Shown here: piece by piece, positions 8,944 through 16,758 of the stretch
Layout: every line of letters starts with the position of its first letter
Numbering within the stretch: the stretch's first letter is position 1
From: Verrucomicrobiota bacterium
GTDB taxonomy: Bacteria; Verrucomicrobiota; Verrucomicrobiia; Opitutales; Opitutaceae
Direction of reading: 5' to 3'
NCBI GenBank assembly: GCA_023443455.1
Contig: JAEZUE010000068.1
Coordinates: 54,061-118,060 of the forward strand
DNA length: 64,000 nucleotides
The notes under the pieces: model-generated
Databases searched by the model: none
The model's input: the letters and a program-made list of their open reading frames with translations, nothing else
What the model was told of the DNA's origin: nothing
Made by a program: the position numbers and the translations under genes

Positions 8944-9605
8944 CGTGGGGACGTGATCAACGCCGCGAGGTGGTCGACCACCTCGGGCAGGGTCAGGTGG
9001 GTCGAGTCGATCGCCGTGGCCCCGGCCGGGCAGGTGAACGGTGCGGTCTTGCGCGCGGCGTCGAGCCGGTCGCGCTCCTGGATCGAGTCGGTCTGGCCTT
9101 CGGCGGCGCGGCGCCGGGCGCGTTCGACCGGGTCGGCATGCAGGAAGAAACGGAAGTCGGCGTCGGGGAAGATCACCGAGCCGATGTCGCGGCCCTCCAT
9201 GATCAGGCCGCGGAAACCGGCGTCGCGGGCGACCTGCGCCTGGCTGCGCTGGTAGTCGAGCAGGAAGCGGCGCACGGCCGGGATGGCGGCGAAGCGGGAA
9301 ACGCTGTCGTTGACCCGCGTCCCGCGGATCTCCTCCCCCGGGATCTGCCCGGCGATCTCGATGACCGAACTGCGGCCGACGATGCGCGCGCCGAGCGGCA
9401 ACTGGGCGAGGGCGGCGGCCACGGCGTCTTCGTTATCCGAATGCACACCGCGCTCGAGGAGCTGGTGGGTGACGAAGCGGTAATGCGAGCCGGTGTCGAC
9501 GTGCAGGAGGTGGAGGCGCTCGCTGAGCGCGCGCGAGGTCGAGGACTTGCCGGAGGCGGCGCCGCCGTCGATGGCGACGATGAGGAAGGCGGGGGCGTTG
9601 CTCAT
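8940..9605 (-). CDS. cmk: Cytidylate kinase
   Basis: 221 aa. It phosphorylates CMP and dCMP to the diphosphates. The P-loop is DGGAASGKSSTSR near residue 13, followed by HVDTGSHYR (CMP binding), the EGRDIGSVIFPDADFRFFL block and the lid RARRRAAEGQ. The start is the ATG overlapping the aroA stop by 4 nt (ATGA), and its own stop overlaps plsC in the same way. cmk next to aroA is a widespread gene order. Most Cmk proteins have Tyr and more Arg in HVDTGAMYR; the SHYR variant here is conservative. Confidence 0.94.
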   Translation of the reverse strand: MSNAPAFLIVAIDGGAASGKSSTSRALSERLHLLHVDTGSHYRFVTHQLLERGVHSDNEDAVAAALAQLPLGARIVGRSSVIEIAGQIPGEEIRGTRVNDSVSRFAAIPAVRRFLLDYQRSQAQVARDAGFRGLIMEGRDIGSVIFPDADFRFFLHADPVERARRRAAEGQTDSIQERDRLDAARKTAPFTCPAGATAIDSTHLTLPEVVDHLAALITSPR

Positions 9606-10951
9606 GGTTCGGGGTGCGAGTGCGCCCGCAGGCCCGCGAGCACGTCGAAGAAGTGCGGGAAGGTTTTCGCGCAGCAGGCGGGATTGCGGATCGTGATCCA
9701 GCTGGCCGCGTCGCCGCGCAGGTCGCGGCAGCCGAGCACGCCGAAGCTCATCGCGAAACGGTGGTCGTGGTAGGTCTCGATCTGCGCGGCGCGCAGCGGG
9801 CGCGGCGTGATCACGAGGGTGTCCTCGGTCTCGACGACCTCCTGGCCGAGGCGCCGGAGCTCGGCGGTCATGCCGGCGACGCGGTCCGTCTCCTGTTTTC
9901 GGGTATGCCCGAGGCCGCGGATCGTGGTGGGGCCGTCGAGCAGCGGCGCGAGCGCGGCGAGCGTGAGGAAGGTGTCGGAGAAGGTGTTGAAGTCGAAGTC
10001 GCCGCCGCGGGGCTGCGCCCCCTCGGGCAGATGGCTGACGAGCGCTTCGCCGTCGCGTCGCAGTTCGAGCCCGACCTGCGCCACGATGGCGGCGAAGGCG
10101 AGGTCGCCCTGCAGGCTCTCGCCGGCTTCCGGGAGGCCGTGGATGCGCACCGAACCGCCGGTGGCGAGCGGCAGGGCGAGGAAGTAGGAGGCCGCGGTGG
10201 CGTCGGGCTCGATCTGGTACGCGGCCGGGCCGGAAAACGGACGGCCCCACGGCACATCGAACTCGGCGGCGGGTTGTGCGGCGAGCTCGGCGGTGGGTTG
10301 GCCGAACTGCGCCATCTGGCGGAGCGTCATCGCCACGAACGGCCAGCGCACGCCGCCGAGCAGGCGGATGCGTAGCGGCGCGGCGGCGAGGGGCGCCACC
10401 ATGAGCAGCGCCGAGAGCATCTGGCTGCTCTCGCGGGCGTCGATCTCGACGGTGCCGCCGCGCAGCCCGTGGGCGTGCAGCTCGAAGGGGAAACAGCCGG
10501 GCTGGCCGAGGAAACGGAACTCGGCGCCGAGTGCGGTGAGCGCCCCGAGGAGGCCGCCCATCGGTCGGCGTCGCATCGCCTCGACTCCGTCGAAACGATA
10601 CACGCCGCGGCCGGCCGCGGCGCAGAGGGCGGTGAGGAAGCGCGCGGCGGTGCCGGCGTTGCCCACGTGGATCGTGGCCTCGCGGGCGGGGAGGTGGCCC
10701 CCGTTGCCCGACACGCGGAAGGTGCAGCCGGCGGCGTCGGCCTCGACCGGGATGCCGAGCGAGCGCAGGGCCGCCGACATGATCTCGGTGTCCTCGCTGA
10801 AGAGGGCGCCGCGCAGCTCGACGGGTTGGGCGCAGAGCGCGGCGAGCAGGAGCGCGCGGTTGGTCAGGCTCTTCGAGCCGGGCAGGGTCACGGCGCCGTC
10901 GGCCGCACGGGTGAAGGGCGGGATCGGGAGCAGGTCGGGCAGGGCGCTCAT
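9602..10951 (-). CDS. aroA: 3-phosphoshikimate 1-carboxyvinyltransferase (EPSP synthase)
   Basis: 449 aa. It condenses phosphoenolpyruvate with shikimate-3-phosphate, the sixth step of the shikimate pathway. Motifs are LPGSKSLTNRALLLAALC (shikimate-3-phosphate site), HVGNAGTAARFLTALC (PEP-binding loop), RRRPMGGLL, ESSQMLSALLMVAP, the DATAASYFLALP helix, FNTFSDTFLTLAALAP and GLGHTRKQETDRVAGM, and finally TYHDHRFAMSFGVLG. The order matches the whole family from end to end. Ala follows GNAG/T as in common class I-like forms, but class cannot be settled by eye. It is the second gene of the operon, overlapping tyrA and cmk by 4 nt each. Confidence 0.96.
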   Translation of the reverse strand: MSALPDLLPIPPFTRAADGAVTLPGSKSLTNRALLLAALCAQPVELRGALFSEDTEIMSAALRSLGIPVEADAAGCTFRVSGNGGHLPAREATIHVGNAGTAARFLTALCAAAGRGVYRFDGVEAMRRRPMGGLLGALTALGAEFRFLGQPGCFPFELHAHGLRGGTVEIDARESSQMLSALLMVAPLAAAPLRIRLLGGVRWPFVAMTLRQMAQFGQPTAELAAQPAAEFDVPWGRPFSGPAAYQIEPDATAASYFLALPLATGGSVRIHGLPEAGESLQGDLAFAAIVAQVGLELRRDGEALVSHLPEGAQPRGGDFDFNTFSDTFLTLAALAPLLDGPTTIRGLGHTRKQETDRVAGMTAELRRLGQEVVETEDTLVITPRPLRAAQIETYHDHRFAMSFGVLGCRDLRGDAASWITIRNPACCAKTFPHFFDVLAGLRAHSHPEP

Positions 10952-11811
10952 GGCATCACGCGGAGTTTGTCGCGCCAGACCTTGCCGCGCTCGAGGATGG
11001 CGAGCAGCTCGAGATCGTTGCGGTTGGCCAGGGCGGCATGCAGGGCCTGCAGCTCGTCCTGATAGCAGCGCAGCGCGCGCAGCACCTCCTCGCGGTTTTC
11101 GTTGAGGATGCCGCGCCAGAGTTTCGGGTCGCCGCCGGCCACGCGGGTGGTGTCGCGCAGGCCGGGGCCGGCGAGGTTGCGCCAGTCGGGGCTTTTGCCG
11201 GAGAGCAGGCTGCACAGGCAGGCCGCGGCGAGGTGCGGAAGATGGGAAACGTGCGCGACGATCTCGTCGTGGCGGTCGGGGTGCATCGTCACGACCTCGC
11301 AGCCCAGTGCGGCCCAGAAGCGCACGAGTGTCTCGGCCGGCCCCTGCGGCGCGTCGTCGCAGGGGGTCACGAAGCAGGCGCGGCCCTGGAAAAGTTCGGC
11401 GCAACCCGCCTCGTGCCCGGTTTTCTCGGACCCGGCCATCGGGTGGGAGCCGATGAAGAACGGCCCGGTTTCGCCCTTCGGAAAGGAGGCGGAGGCATGG
11501 CGGCAGAGCTCGCCCTTGACGCTGCCGACGTCGGTCACGATCGCGTCGGCGGAAAGGTGGGGGCGGATGGTCGCGGCCAACGCCGGGATGTGTTCGACGG
11601 GGGCGCAGATGACGACCAGCGAGGCGCCGGCCGCCGCCTCCTCGGCGGTGGCGCAGACGGCATCGCACCACGGTGCGGTTTCCAGGGCGACGCGTACCTC
11701 GGGGCGGCGGGCCCAGAGGACGATGCGGCGCGCCGCGCCGAACTGGCGGGCGGCCTTTGCGACGGACGCGCCCAGCAGGCCGGGCGCGAGGATGGTGAGC
11801 TGGTCTAGCAC
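10948..11811 (-). CDS. tyrA: Prephenate (or arogenate) dehydrogenase
   Basis: 287 aa. It performs the NAD(P)-dependent oxidative decarboxylation of prephenate (or arogenate) for tyrosine synthesis. After the Rossmann region come TDVGSVKGEL, IGSHPMAGSEKTGHEA (substrate-binding His/Ser motif), HPDRHDEIVAHVSHLPHL and GLRDTTRVAGGDPKLW, typical of TyrA. The dinucleotide loop reads APGLLGAS where GLGLIGGS is usual, so the first Gly is Ala. The start is placed at a GTG because longer readings run through a terminator hairpin; a TTG 15 nt upstream is an alternative. First gene of the operon; its stop overlaps the aroA start as ATGA. Confidence 0.9.
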   Translation of the reverse strand: MLDQLTILAPGLLGASVAKAARQFGAARRIVLWARRPEVRVALETAPWCDAVCATAEEAAAGASLVVICAPVEHIPALAATIRPHLSADAIVTDVGSVKGELCRHASASFPKGETGPFFIGSHPMAGSEKTGHEAGCAELFQGRACFVTPCDDAPQGPAETLVRFWAALGCEVVTMHPDRHDEIVAHVSHLPHLAAACLCSLLSGKSPDWRNLAGPGLRDTTRVAGGDPKLWRGILNENREEVLRALRCYQDELQALHAALANRNDLELLAILERGKVWRDKLRVMP

Positions 11812-11877
11812 GGAAGCGCTGAGCAAAGGGCGACAGGGACCAATGTCCAGCCATTCGCCGGGGGTTTGCCGTAGGGC

Positions 11878-11906
11878 AAAAAATGCCCGCCGGAGCACCG
11901 GCGGGC
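11878..11906 (-). terminator. Rho-independent terminator downstream of the PEP-CTERM gene
   Basis: A perfect 9-bp GC stem (11885-11893 with 11898-11906) with an AGCA loop is followed on the minus strand by ATTTTTT. It ends transcripts coming from the PEP-CTERM gene and insulates the tyrA operon, which begins just downstream. Confidence 0.88.
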
Positions 11907-11946
11907 AGGACAAGCGGCACAGCTATCGGCTCAGGCGTAGTCATTC

Positions 11947-12069
11947 AGTCGAGCGACCAGGGACGAGGGGCGAGGGCGGGAGTCTCGGAGGCAGATCGAG
12001 AGCCTCCTCGGGCAACCGCCGTGTGCGCAATTGGATTGGCGCTCGACTCTCGACGCTCGGCTCTCGTCT
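11947..12069. repeat. Two short 7-bp-period arrays (NNNCGAG and its complement) in the tyrA/PEP-CTERM gap
   Basis: Positions 11947-11981 read as consecutive heptamers of the form NNNCGAG (AGTCGAG, CGACCAG, GGACGAG, GGGCGAG, GGCGGGA). Positions 12042-12069 read as four exact heptamers CTCGNNN (CTCGACT, CTCGACG, CTCGGCT, CTCGTCT), the same pattern on the other strand. Similar arrays occur in other spacers of this window. No gene is seen here. Confidence 0.6.
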
Positions 12070-12082
12070 GGATCATCACGGC

Positions 12083-12670
12083 TCAGGTGCGGCGGCGGCG
12101 CCACGCGACGAAGCCCAGCGTCAAGATACCGGCGCAGAGCGCATACGTGGAGGGCTCGGGGATCGCCGTGATGTTGAGCGCGATGCTGCCGGACCACGGT
12201 AGCGGGCTGCCGTCGCCTTCCTCGCCCCCAGTGTAGGAGCCGACCTCGAAAGCCGTGACCACGACCGTGTAGTCGCCGGCCGCGAGCGGGGAGGTGGTTT
12301 CGATTCTGGAAAGGGTACTCGCGAAATCGTCGTTGGCCATGATGGCTCCGCGGGTGGCATCGGCAGGATCAAAGGTGCTGTAGAGGGTCAGAAACGTGTC
12401 GACGTCCCAGTTGTTGAGATCCGCACCGTCGGCCTGCTGCAGGCTTAGCGTGATATTCGATTCCGACGAAAGCGTGAACGGGATCGCTTGGTAGACGGTT
12501 CCGGTGTTCATGGACAACGAAGGAGTAGTCCCTTGCTCGAAGCTCGTGACCCGGTTGTAGGTCGGACTCGATTCCGTGAGGCTGAAAGGAAGCAGGATGG
12601 TGGCGTGGGCGGCGATCGCGGCGGCCAGCATGGACCCTGCGGCGAGAAGGAACGTGCGTAGTTGTGGCAT
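12083..12670 (-). CDS. PEP-CTERM sorting domain surface protein
   Basis: 195 aa. A signal peptide (residues 1-24, AAAIAAHA before the likely cleavage) is followed by a Thr/Ser-rich beta-type domain (SESNITLSLQQADGADLNN, GDYTVVVTAFEVGSYTGGEE). The protein ends in a PEP-CTERM signal: IPEPSTYAL, a hydrophobic helix and WRRRRT. Such proteins are exported, processed by exosortase (XrtA type) and usually end up on the cell surface or in extracellular matrix. The internal domain resembles DVUA0089-like or pre-peptidase C-terminal beta sandwiches but the specific function is unknown. No exosortase gene is in the window. The terminator lies 180 nt downstream. Confidence 0.85.
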   Translation of the reverse strand: MPQLRTFLLAAGSMLAAAIAAHATILLPFSLTESSPTYNRVTSFEQGTTPSLSMNTGTVYQAIPFTLSSESNITLSLQQADGADLNNWDVDTFLTLYSTFDPADATRGAIMANDDFASTLSRIETTSPLAAGDYTVVVTAFEVGSYTGGEEGDGSPLPWSGSIALNITAIPEPSTYALCAGILTLGFVAWRRRRT

Positions 12671-12818
12671 GGGTTTGATTGGGTTGCGCGCCGGATGATC
12701 GGTCGGCCGGTGTGTTCGGCAAGGAGATACTCGGCGCGTTGTGCTCTGTGCCTCACGGCGCGGGCGGCCTTGCCCGCCCCTTGCATTTTCCGGATAGCCC
12801 GCCTTTGCTCGGCGCTGC

Positions 12819-14540
12819 ATGTCCGCCCAGCACAAGCTTCCCGCCGTCCGACAGCGCGCTCCCCGCCGGAGCCCTTGGCCGTGGATCGGTGTGGGGGCGG
12901 GACTGCTGCTGGCGGCCGGGGGGGCGTTGTGGTGGGGCTTGGGGCGGCCGCAGCGCAAGGTCGAGCAGGCGCGGATCGACGAACCGAAGATGGTGCGCCT
13001 GATGGAGGAGAGCATCGCATTGGAGAAGGAATTCGCTCGCATCCGCGACAACCGCACGCCTTCCGCGGCGGACCTGCGGCAACTGCAGCGGGCGATCGAT
13101 TTCCAGAACGAATGGATGCAGGCCACCGGCAGCGACACGCCCGAACAGCGGCAGCGGCTGCAGGACCTGCAGGCGATGTACGACGCGGCGTGGGTGCGCA
13201 GCTCGATCGCCGTCTCCGCGGAGGCGGAGGCGACGGGGCGGGCGCACTTGGCGGCGGGGCGGGCGGAGGAGGCCGTGGCCGAGTTGCGGCGGGCGCTGAC
13301 CTCGCAGCAGGAGCTCAACCGGCGGCGCAGCGGCGAGGGGCGGGATCTGCCCCGGGAGACTTTGCTGGCGCAGGAGGTCGACCGGCTCGAGGCACTGCCG
13401 ATCGCGGACGAACTCGCCCGCCGCACCACGCAGGGCGGGCGGCTGCGCGACGAGGGCAGAAGCGAGGCCGCGTTGGAGGCCTACCAGCATGCCCACGAGC
13501 TGCAGCTTCGGCTCAATCGGGAGTACGGCCGCACCGAGTTCGCCAGCCTGCGCAACCTCGAAAACCTCGGGGCCGAGATCGCCACCCTCGAGTCGTTGCC
13601 GTTGTACCGACGTGTGCAGGAGCTTTCCGAACAGGCGGCCGAGGCGGCGGCGAACGGCGCGCACGAACAGGCGGCCGACCGCTTCGAGCAGGCCGCGGCG
13701 GCCCAGCAGCAGCTCAATGCCGAGTTTCCGCGCAGCCGGCACGCTTCGGCGGAGCGTTTCGACACATTGGAGACGGCGCGGCAGACACAGACCAGCGCCC
13801 CGGCCGTCGCCGAGCTCGCGCGGATGGACGCGGAGGTGGGCGCGCTGCTCCGCCGGCGGGAACTCGCCGAGGTGCCGGACATCCTCCTGCGGGGCGCGCG
13901 CCTGCAGGACGCCCTGTTCACCCGGTACCCGCGCAGCCGCCTGCTCGACGCCGAACTGCGCCTGAAGTTCAACTACCTGCTCCTCAACCGGGAAGCGCTC
14001 GGTCCGGTGCTGGATCTTCTCGCGGACCGGTTCCGGCCGGTGCCGGGGCGTGGTGTCCAGATGCTCGACACGGAGGTGCCGCAGCAGCTCTATCGGCTGG
14101 TGATGGCTGCCAACCCGAGCCGGCAGGCCGGGGACGCGCTGCCGGTGGAGTCGGTCAACGGGTCCGATGCCGACGAGTTCTGCCGGCGCCTGTCGTGGAT
14201 GCTCGGCCGGAAGGTGCGCCTGCCGCGCGAGGAGGAGTACCGAGCCGCGCTCGGCGAGGTGCCGTCGGGGCCGGATGCCGGCGCGCAGGTGTGGTCGCAG
14301 GAGCGCAGCGACGGGCACCCTCGGGCGGCGGCCGCGGGGGTGCCGAACGGGGCGGGTTTCGCCGACCTGCTCGGCAACGTCGCGGAGTGGCTGGCGCCGG
14401 ACACGGCGACGGCCGGGAGCGCGAAGGTCGCCGGAGGTTCGTACGCGGATCCGGCGGCGGTGCTGGCGGCGGTGCCGATGGTGCCGACACCCCGGGGCGA
14501 GCGGGCCCGCACGATCGGTTTCCGTGTCGTGCGCGAGTGA
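12819..14540 (+). CDS. Membrane-anchored coiled-coil protein with C-terminal FGE/SUMF1-like domain
   Basis: 573 aa. A basic N-terminus is followed by one membrane helix (about 20-42, WPWIGVGAGLLLAAGG). Residues 50-430 are almost wholly helical with repeated units of 35-60 residues (AEATGRAHLAAGRAEEAVAEL, RRVQELSEQAAEAAANGAHEQ), resembling degenerate TPR or coiled coil. The last 130 residues match the formylglycine-generating-enzyme/SUMF1 fold: VNGSDADEFCRRLSWMLGRKVRLPREEEYRAAL, LLGNVAEWL and RTIGFRVVRE (quoted in pieces of the family consensus). The catalytic cysteines of true FGE are not seen, so a binding rather than enzymatic role is likely. Related layouts occur in verrucomicrobial and planctomycetal proteins, often beside kinases; none is here. 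The start ATG is the only one before the membrane helix. Confidence 0.7.
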   Translation: MSAQHKLPAVRQRAPRRSPWPWIGVGAGLLLAAGGALWWGLGRPQRKVEQARIDEPKMVRLMEESIALEKEFARIRDNRTPSAADLRQLQRAIDFQNEWMQATGSDTPEQRQRLQDLQAMYDAAWVRSSIAVSAEAEATGRAHLAAGRAEEAVAELRRALTSQQELNRRRSGEGRDLPRETLLAQEVDRLEALPIADELARRTTQGGRLRDEGRSEAALEAYQHAHELQLRLNREYGRTEFASLRNLENLGAEIATLESLPLYRRVQELSEQAAEAAANGAHEQAADRFEQAAAAQQQLNAEFPRSRHASAERFDTLETARQTQTSAPAVAELARMDAEVGALLRRRELAEVPDILLRGARLQDALFTRYPRSRLLDAELRLKFNYLLLNREALGPVLDLLADRFRPVPGRGVQMLDTEVPQQLYRLVMAANPSRQAGDALPVESVNGSDADEFCRRLSWMLGRKVRLPREEEYRAALGEVPSGPDAGAQVWSQERSDGHPRAAAAGVPNGAGFADLLGNVAEWLAPDTATAGSAKVAGGSYADPAAVLAAVPMVPTPRGERARTIGFRVVRE

Positions 14541-14562
14541 GCGGGGGGCGGAGGCGCCCCCC
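14541..14562. terminator. GC stem-loop between convergent genes
   Basis: An 8-bp stem (14543-14550 with 14555-14562) with a GAGG loop fills the 27-bp gap between two convergent stop codons. There is no T-tract on either strand, so it may only help termination or stabilise the 3' ends. Confidence 0.4.
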
Positions 14563-14567
14563 CGGCG

Positions 14568-16673
14568 CTAGGGGGCGAGGTGGGCGGGGGTGAGCTCGGT
14601 CTCGTGGCAGGCGCGGATGAAGGAGGCGGCGCTCCAGGCCTGGAAGGCCTTGCCCATGGGGCGGCCGGTGGCTCCGTGTACCCACTCGTTGAATTCCCAT
14701 TCCCGGTCGCGGCCGAGCTGGTTGAGGCGGGCGAGCCGGAGCAGTTCCTGGCGGGCGACCTCGTGCAGGCCGAGGCGGTGGATGCAGCGTACCCAGAGCC
14801 CGCCGACGAAGGGCCAGATGCCGCCGTTGTGGTAGTGGTGCGGGAGGTTGAGCAGGTTGACCGTGTAGTAGGCGCGCCAGTCGGGGTCGCCCGCCTGCAC
14901 GACGGGATAGAGGTTGGCGACGGGCCAGGGCTGGTTGACGCCCACGCCCCACATGAAACGGAAGGCGGTGCGGGCGCGTTCGCCGTCGAGCAGGTTCATG
15001 AGCACGGCGAGCAGGTTGCCGTAGACATCGCAGCGCCAGTTGAAGGAGAAGGGCGTGATCTCGGCGAGCAGGTACTGGGTGTCGCCGAGCGAGAACTGGC
15101 GGTCGGCGAAGCGGTTGGCGGCGGTCGGCGCCGCCCCGGGCGGGGCCTCGCCGGTGGTCGGCCAGAACGTCGTGAGGATCCGGCCGCGGATGTGCTGCGC
15201 CCAGCGCAGGTAGTCGGCGGCCTGTTCGAAGTCGCCGAGGAACTCGATCAGGCGGCCATGGCAGACGTTGGCCCGGTACCAGAGCACTTCGTCGTAGAGG
15301 ATGTTGTAGCTGCGGCCGAACAGGTCGGTCCAGTCGCCCGCCTCCGGGATTTCGAGCAGGCCGTCGTTGTTGCTGTCGTGGGCGCTTAGCCAGTCCATCG
15401 CGCGTTGGAGCGCGGGGCGGTGGCGCCGCGCGAAGTCGATGTCGCCGGTGCGCACGACCCAGTTGTAGGCGGCGATGACGACCCACAGGCCGCTGTCGAT
15501 CGAGCAGATGTTGCCCACGCCGCCGTAGTCGGCCTCGCGGGTGTCGATGCGCACGTTGGCGGGGATCTGCCCGGAGGGGGTGATGGCGGCGAGCAGCGTC
15601 TCCAAGGTGGCGAGCTGGCAGGCGCGGATGTCGGGCTCGTCGACCAGGTCGAGCGAGTGGATGAGGGTGAAGGCGCCGTCGCGGGCCCAGACCGAGCGGT
15701 AGTTCGCGTCGGTGCCGGTGACGGTGTTGTCGCCGAGCGAGCAGGCGGAGAAGCCCAGCGGGGTGATGTTGCGGCGCAGGGCGTCGACGGCGCGGCCGTA
15801 GGCGGTGCACAGGAAGGTGCGGTCCTCGGCGGTGAAGGCGGGGAAGCTTGCGTCGTGGAAAAGTTGACGCAGCGGGGCGGGCTGGCGGGTCGCGGGGATC
15901 TCGGTCTCGAGCGCGCCGGGGCGGCGCGTGATCACGCCGAAGTGGCGCAGGCCGTCGAGCACGCCGTCGGCGGAGACGCTGCGGGCGGTGAAGAGCGGGA
16001 TGTCGACGGTGGCCTCGAAGAGTTCGGGCTGGGCGTTGTCGACGATGATGCCGCGCACGCCGGGCAGGCGGAACATCGACGAGTCGTTGCCGGTGTCGCC
16101 GGCGACGAGGATCTGGTGGAGCGGGATGCCGCGCGCCTCGGCCAGCCAGCGCAGCGCGCCGCCCTTGGTGGCGCGGCGGGGCAGCAGATCGAGGTCGCGT
16201 TGGCTCGAATACACGAGGCTCACCTCCAGCCCCGCCGCGGAGAGCGAGCGGCGGAGGTCGTCGATCTGGTTCGCGGTGGCCTGCTCGAGGAACCAGCTCG
16301 ACTTGAAGGCGTGCTGGAACTGGTCGGGCTGCGGGTGCACGCCGGGGAACACGCCCACGACGGCCTCGACGCGGGTGCGGTCCCAGCCGTGGGCGAGGTG
16401 GGCGGCGAAGTCCTCGAGCAGCCGATCGGCCGCGACCTCGAAGATCTGCGTGCCGACGCCGCCGATGTAGAAATCGGGCGCGGGCAGCAGCCCGTCGGCG
16501 ACGAGACGCTGCATGTCCTCGACGAGGCGGCCGCTGTTGTAGACGAGCAGGGGGCGCCGGTCGGGGGGCAGGGTGCTCCAGGCGGTGTGGAACCGGTGGG
16601 TGGATTCCGGGTTGCCCAGGATCGTGCCGTCGAGATCGGTGCTGAAGAGCCGGATTGCGGGGGTGGGCTTCAT
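14568..16673 (-). CDS. Fusion of sucrose-phosphate-phosphatase-like HAD domain and GH100-like (alpha/alpha)6 glycosidase
   Basis: 701 aa. Residues 8-255 are a HAD-IIB phosphatase of the S6PP type: STDLDGTILG (nucleophile Asp), VYNSGR, the Lys in SSWFLE/RATKGGALRWL, and AGDTGNDSSMF (metal-binding). Residues 280-701 form an all-helical glycosidase with YRSVWARDGAF (near 327), NICSIDSGLW (near 390), NNDGLLEIPEAGDWTDLFG and HHYHNGGIWPFVGG (near 613). SIDSGLW and YHNGG-WP resemble GH100 neutral invertases, though related amylo-1,6-glucosidase-like and GH63 families share parts of this pattern. If both halves act on the sucrose pathway, it would dephosphorylate sucrose-6-phosphate and cleave sucrose; that is inference. 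It lies next to ion channel and transporter genes, and a PfkB sugar kinase lies 7 kb away. The ATG gives a leader of only 7 residues before the first strand. Confidence 0.72.
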   Translation of the reverse strand: MKPTPAIRLFSTDLDGTILGNPESTHRFHTAWSTLPPDRRPLLVYNSGRLVEDMQRLVADGLLPAPDFYIGGVGTQIFEVAADRLLEDFAAHLAHGWDRTRVEAVVGVFPGVHPQPDQFQHAFKSSWFLEQATANQIDDLRRSLSAAGLEVSLVYSSQRDLDLLPRRATKGGALRWLAEARGIPLHQILVAGDTGNDSSMFRLPGVRGIIVDNAQPELFEATVDIPLFTARSVSADGVLDGLRHFGVITRRPGALETEIPATRQPAPLRQLFHDASFPAFTAEDRTFLCTAYGRAVDALRRNITPLGFSACSLGDNTVTGTDANYRSVWARDGAFTLIHSLDLVDEPDIRACQLATLETLLAAITPSGQIPANVRIDTREADYGGVGNICSIDSGLWVVIAAYNWVVRTGDIDFARRHRPALQRAMDWLSAHDSNNDGLLEIPEAGDWTDLFGRSYNILYDEVLWYRANVCHGRLIEFLGDFEQAADYLRWAQHIRGRILTTFWPTTGEAPPGAAPTAANRFADRQFSLGDTQYLLAEITPFSFNWRCDVYGNLLAVLMNLLDGERARTAFRFMWGVGVNQPWPVANLYPVVQAGDPDWRAYYTVNLLNLPHHYHNGGIWPFVGGLWVRCIHRLGLHEVARQELLRLARLNQLGRDREWEFNEWVHGATGRPMGKAFQAWSAASFIRACHETELTPAHLAP

Positions 16674-16758
16674 CGGTCACCAGCAAAACCGGGCCGGGGG
16701 ATCGTGCAACCCCGCAGGACCGATGGGGCCGTCGCCGCCCGTTGGGGCGTGGCCGGGA

